Source of the DNA: Callorhinus ursinus
Lineage: Eukaryota > Chordata > Mammalia > Carnivora > Otariidae
NCBI RefSeq assembly: GCF_003265705.1
Contig: NW_020312966.1
Location: forward strand, 21,265,436-21,329,435
Direction: 5' to 3'
DNA length: 64,000 nt
Positions 63,556 to 64,000 of this stretch are shown here, piece after piece (the first letter of the stretch is position 1; the number at the start of each line of letters is the position of its first letter). Below the pieces are notes generated by a model. The model was not told the DNA's origin, did not search any database, and saw only the letters and a program-made list of their open reading frames with translations. A program made the translations under genes and the position numbers.

Positions 63556-64000
63556 GCTTTTGTATGCTGGTGCTGTAAACTTTTCTTCACCCTGCGACCA
63601 TTATGAATGAGAATCAAACGTGAATGGCTGATGGCGTTAGAGTTGGCTGTGGAGGGGGGGTGCTGAGTGGTGAGGCAGGGGGTAGTGGGCAGCGTTTATG
63701 AGAATGAAAGTTACCAAAATGCCGTAGGTCTGCATTTTCTCTGAACGAGGAATAGCAGTATCTGCCAGGAAGCAGGACCGGAAGAGAACAACATTTAAGG
63801 TCTTTGATAATTCTTAATATCTATGCATGATGGTCACAGAGCAGTTTAGCTCGCTCCACCCTTGGGGAATGTGGCAAGGTCAACATGAAGATAGCGTTCT
63901 TCTCTACCTTTTGGCACGTCCATAACTCAAAAGTGCTGCTTTGAGCCCTTGATGCCTCATTAACCAGTGGTTTGTTTCCCCTATTTATCTACATTCCCTT
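63556..64000. other. single-copy stretch to the window edge, nothing recognised
   Basis: No repeat or gene identified. A G-rich run 'ggctgtggaggggggg' occurs near 63650. Confidence 0.5.

Overview
This is a mammalian nuclear window with no supportable protein-coding gene, functional RNA gene, CRISPR array or prokaryotic feature. The diagnostic signal is about 37 copies of the tRNA-Lys-derived Can-SINE (SINEC) family plus carnivore-type L1 3' ends. Many SINEs carry a 'cacagcgagagagggaac...' middle and a 'gagccgaaggcagac' head. As far as I can recall, this form fits arctoid carnivores (bear/panda, seal or mustelid) better than dog or cat; that is inference and the species is not determined. Older layers are MIR, L2, MLT1 (ERVL-MaLR) LTRs, a Tigger/MER2-type copy and L1M fragments, as expected in any eutherian. 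A run of exactly 100 N (16451-16550) is an assembly gap.

Layout. 1-14 kb: mostly single-copy DNA holding an unexplained 53-bp inverted repeat (121-173 / 1375-1427), three MLT1 LTRs, a dimeric SINE, a Tigger/MER2 copy and a 370-bp AT-rich block. 14-24 kb: a nested retrotransposon cluster. An old L1M was split by a carnivore L1 on the minus strand (15159-19161). That L1 was itself hit by at least five SINEs and by a second, twin-primed L1 (18320-18964). A second old L1M lies at 21.8-24 kb with three SINEs. 24-46 kb: single-copy sequence with scattered SINEs and three L1 3' ends or fragments. 46.5-49.7 kb and 53.7-56.5 kb: repeat-poor blocks. 56.5-59.3 kb: another split L1M with two younger L1 insertions. 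59-64 kb: old repeats, SINEs and the window's longest open frame (186 codons), which I do not consider a gene.

No genes work together here. All open frames are short and either lie in repeats (L1 ORF2 remnants, SINEs, microsatellites) or look fortuitous. The clearest large-scale pattern is orientation: about 30 of 37 SINEs and six of seven young L1 pieces read on the minus strand, and long T-runs outnumber long A-runs on the plus strand. That would fit a long intron of a gene transcribed left to right, but it is inference only.

Convention: a SINE is called minus when the T-run and 'aagattttattta' come first and the tRNA-like head ('gagccacccaggcgcccc') comes last. 'Long type' has a purine-rich middle and is about 190-210 bp. 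'Short type' has 'aagtaatctctacaccca' and is about 110-130 bp. TSD means target-site duplication.
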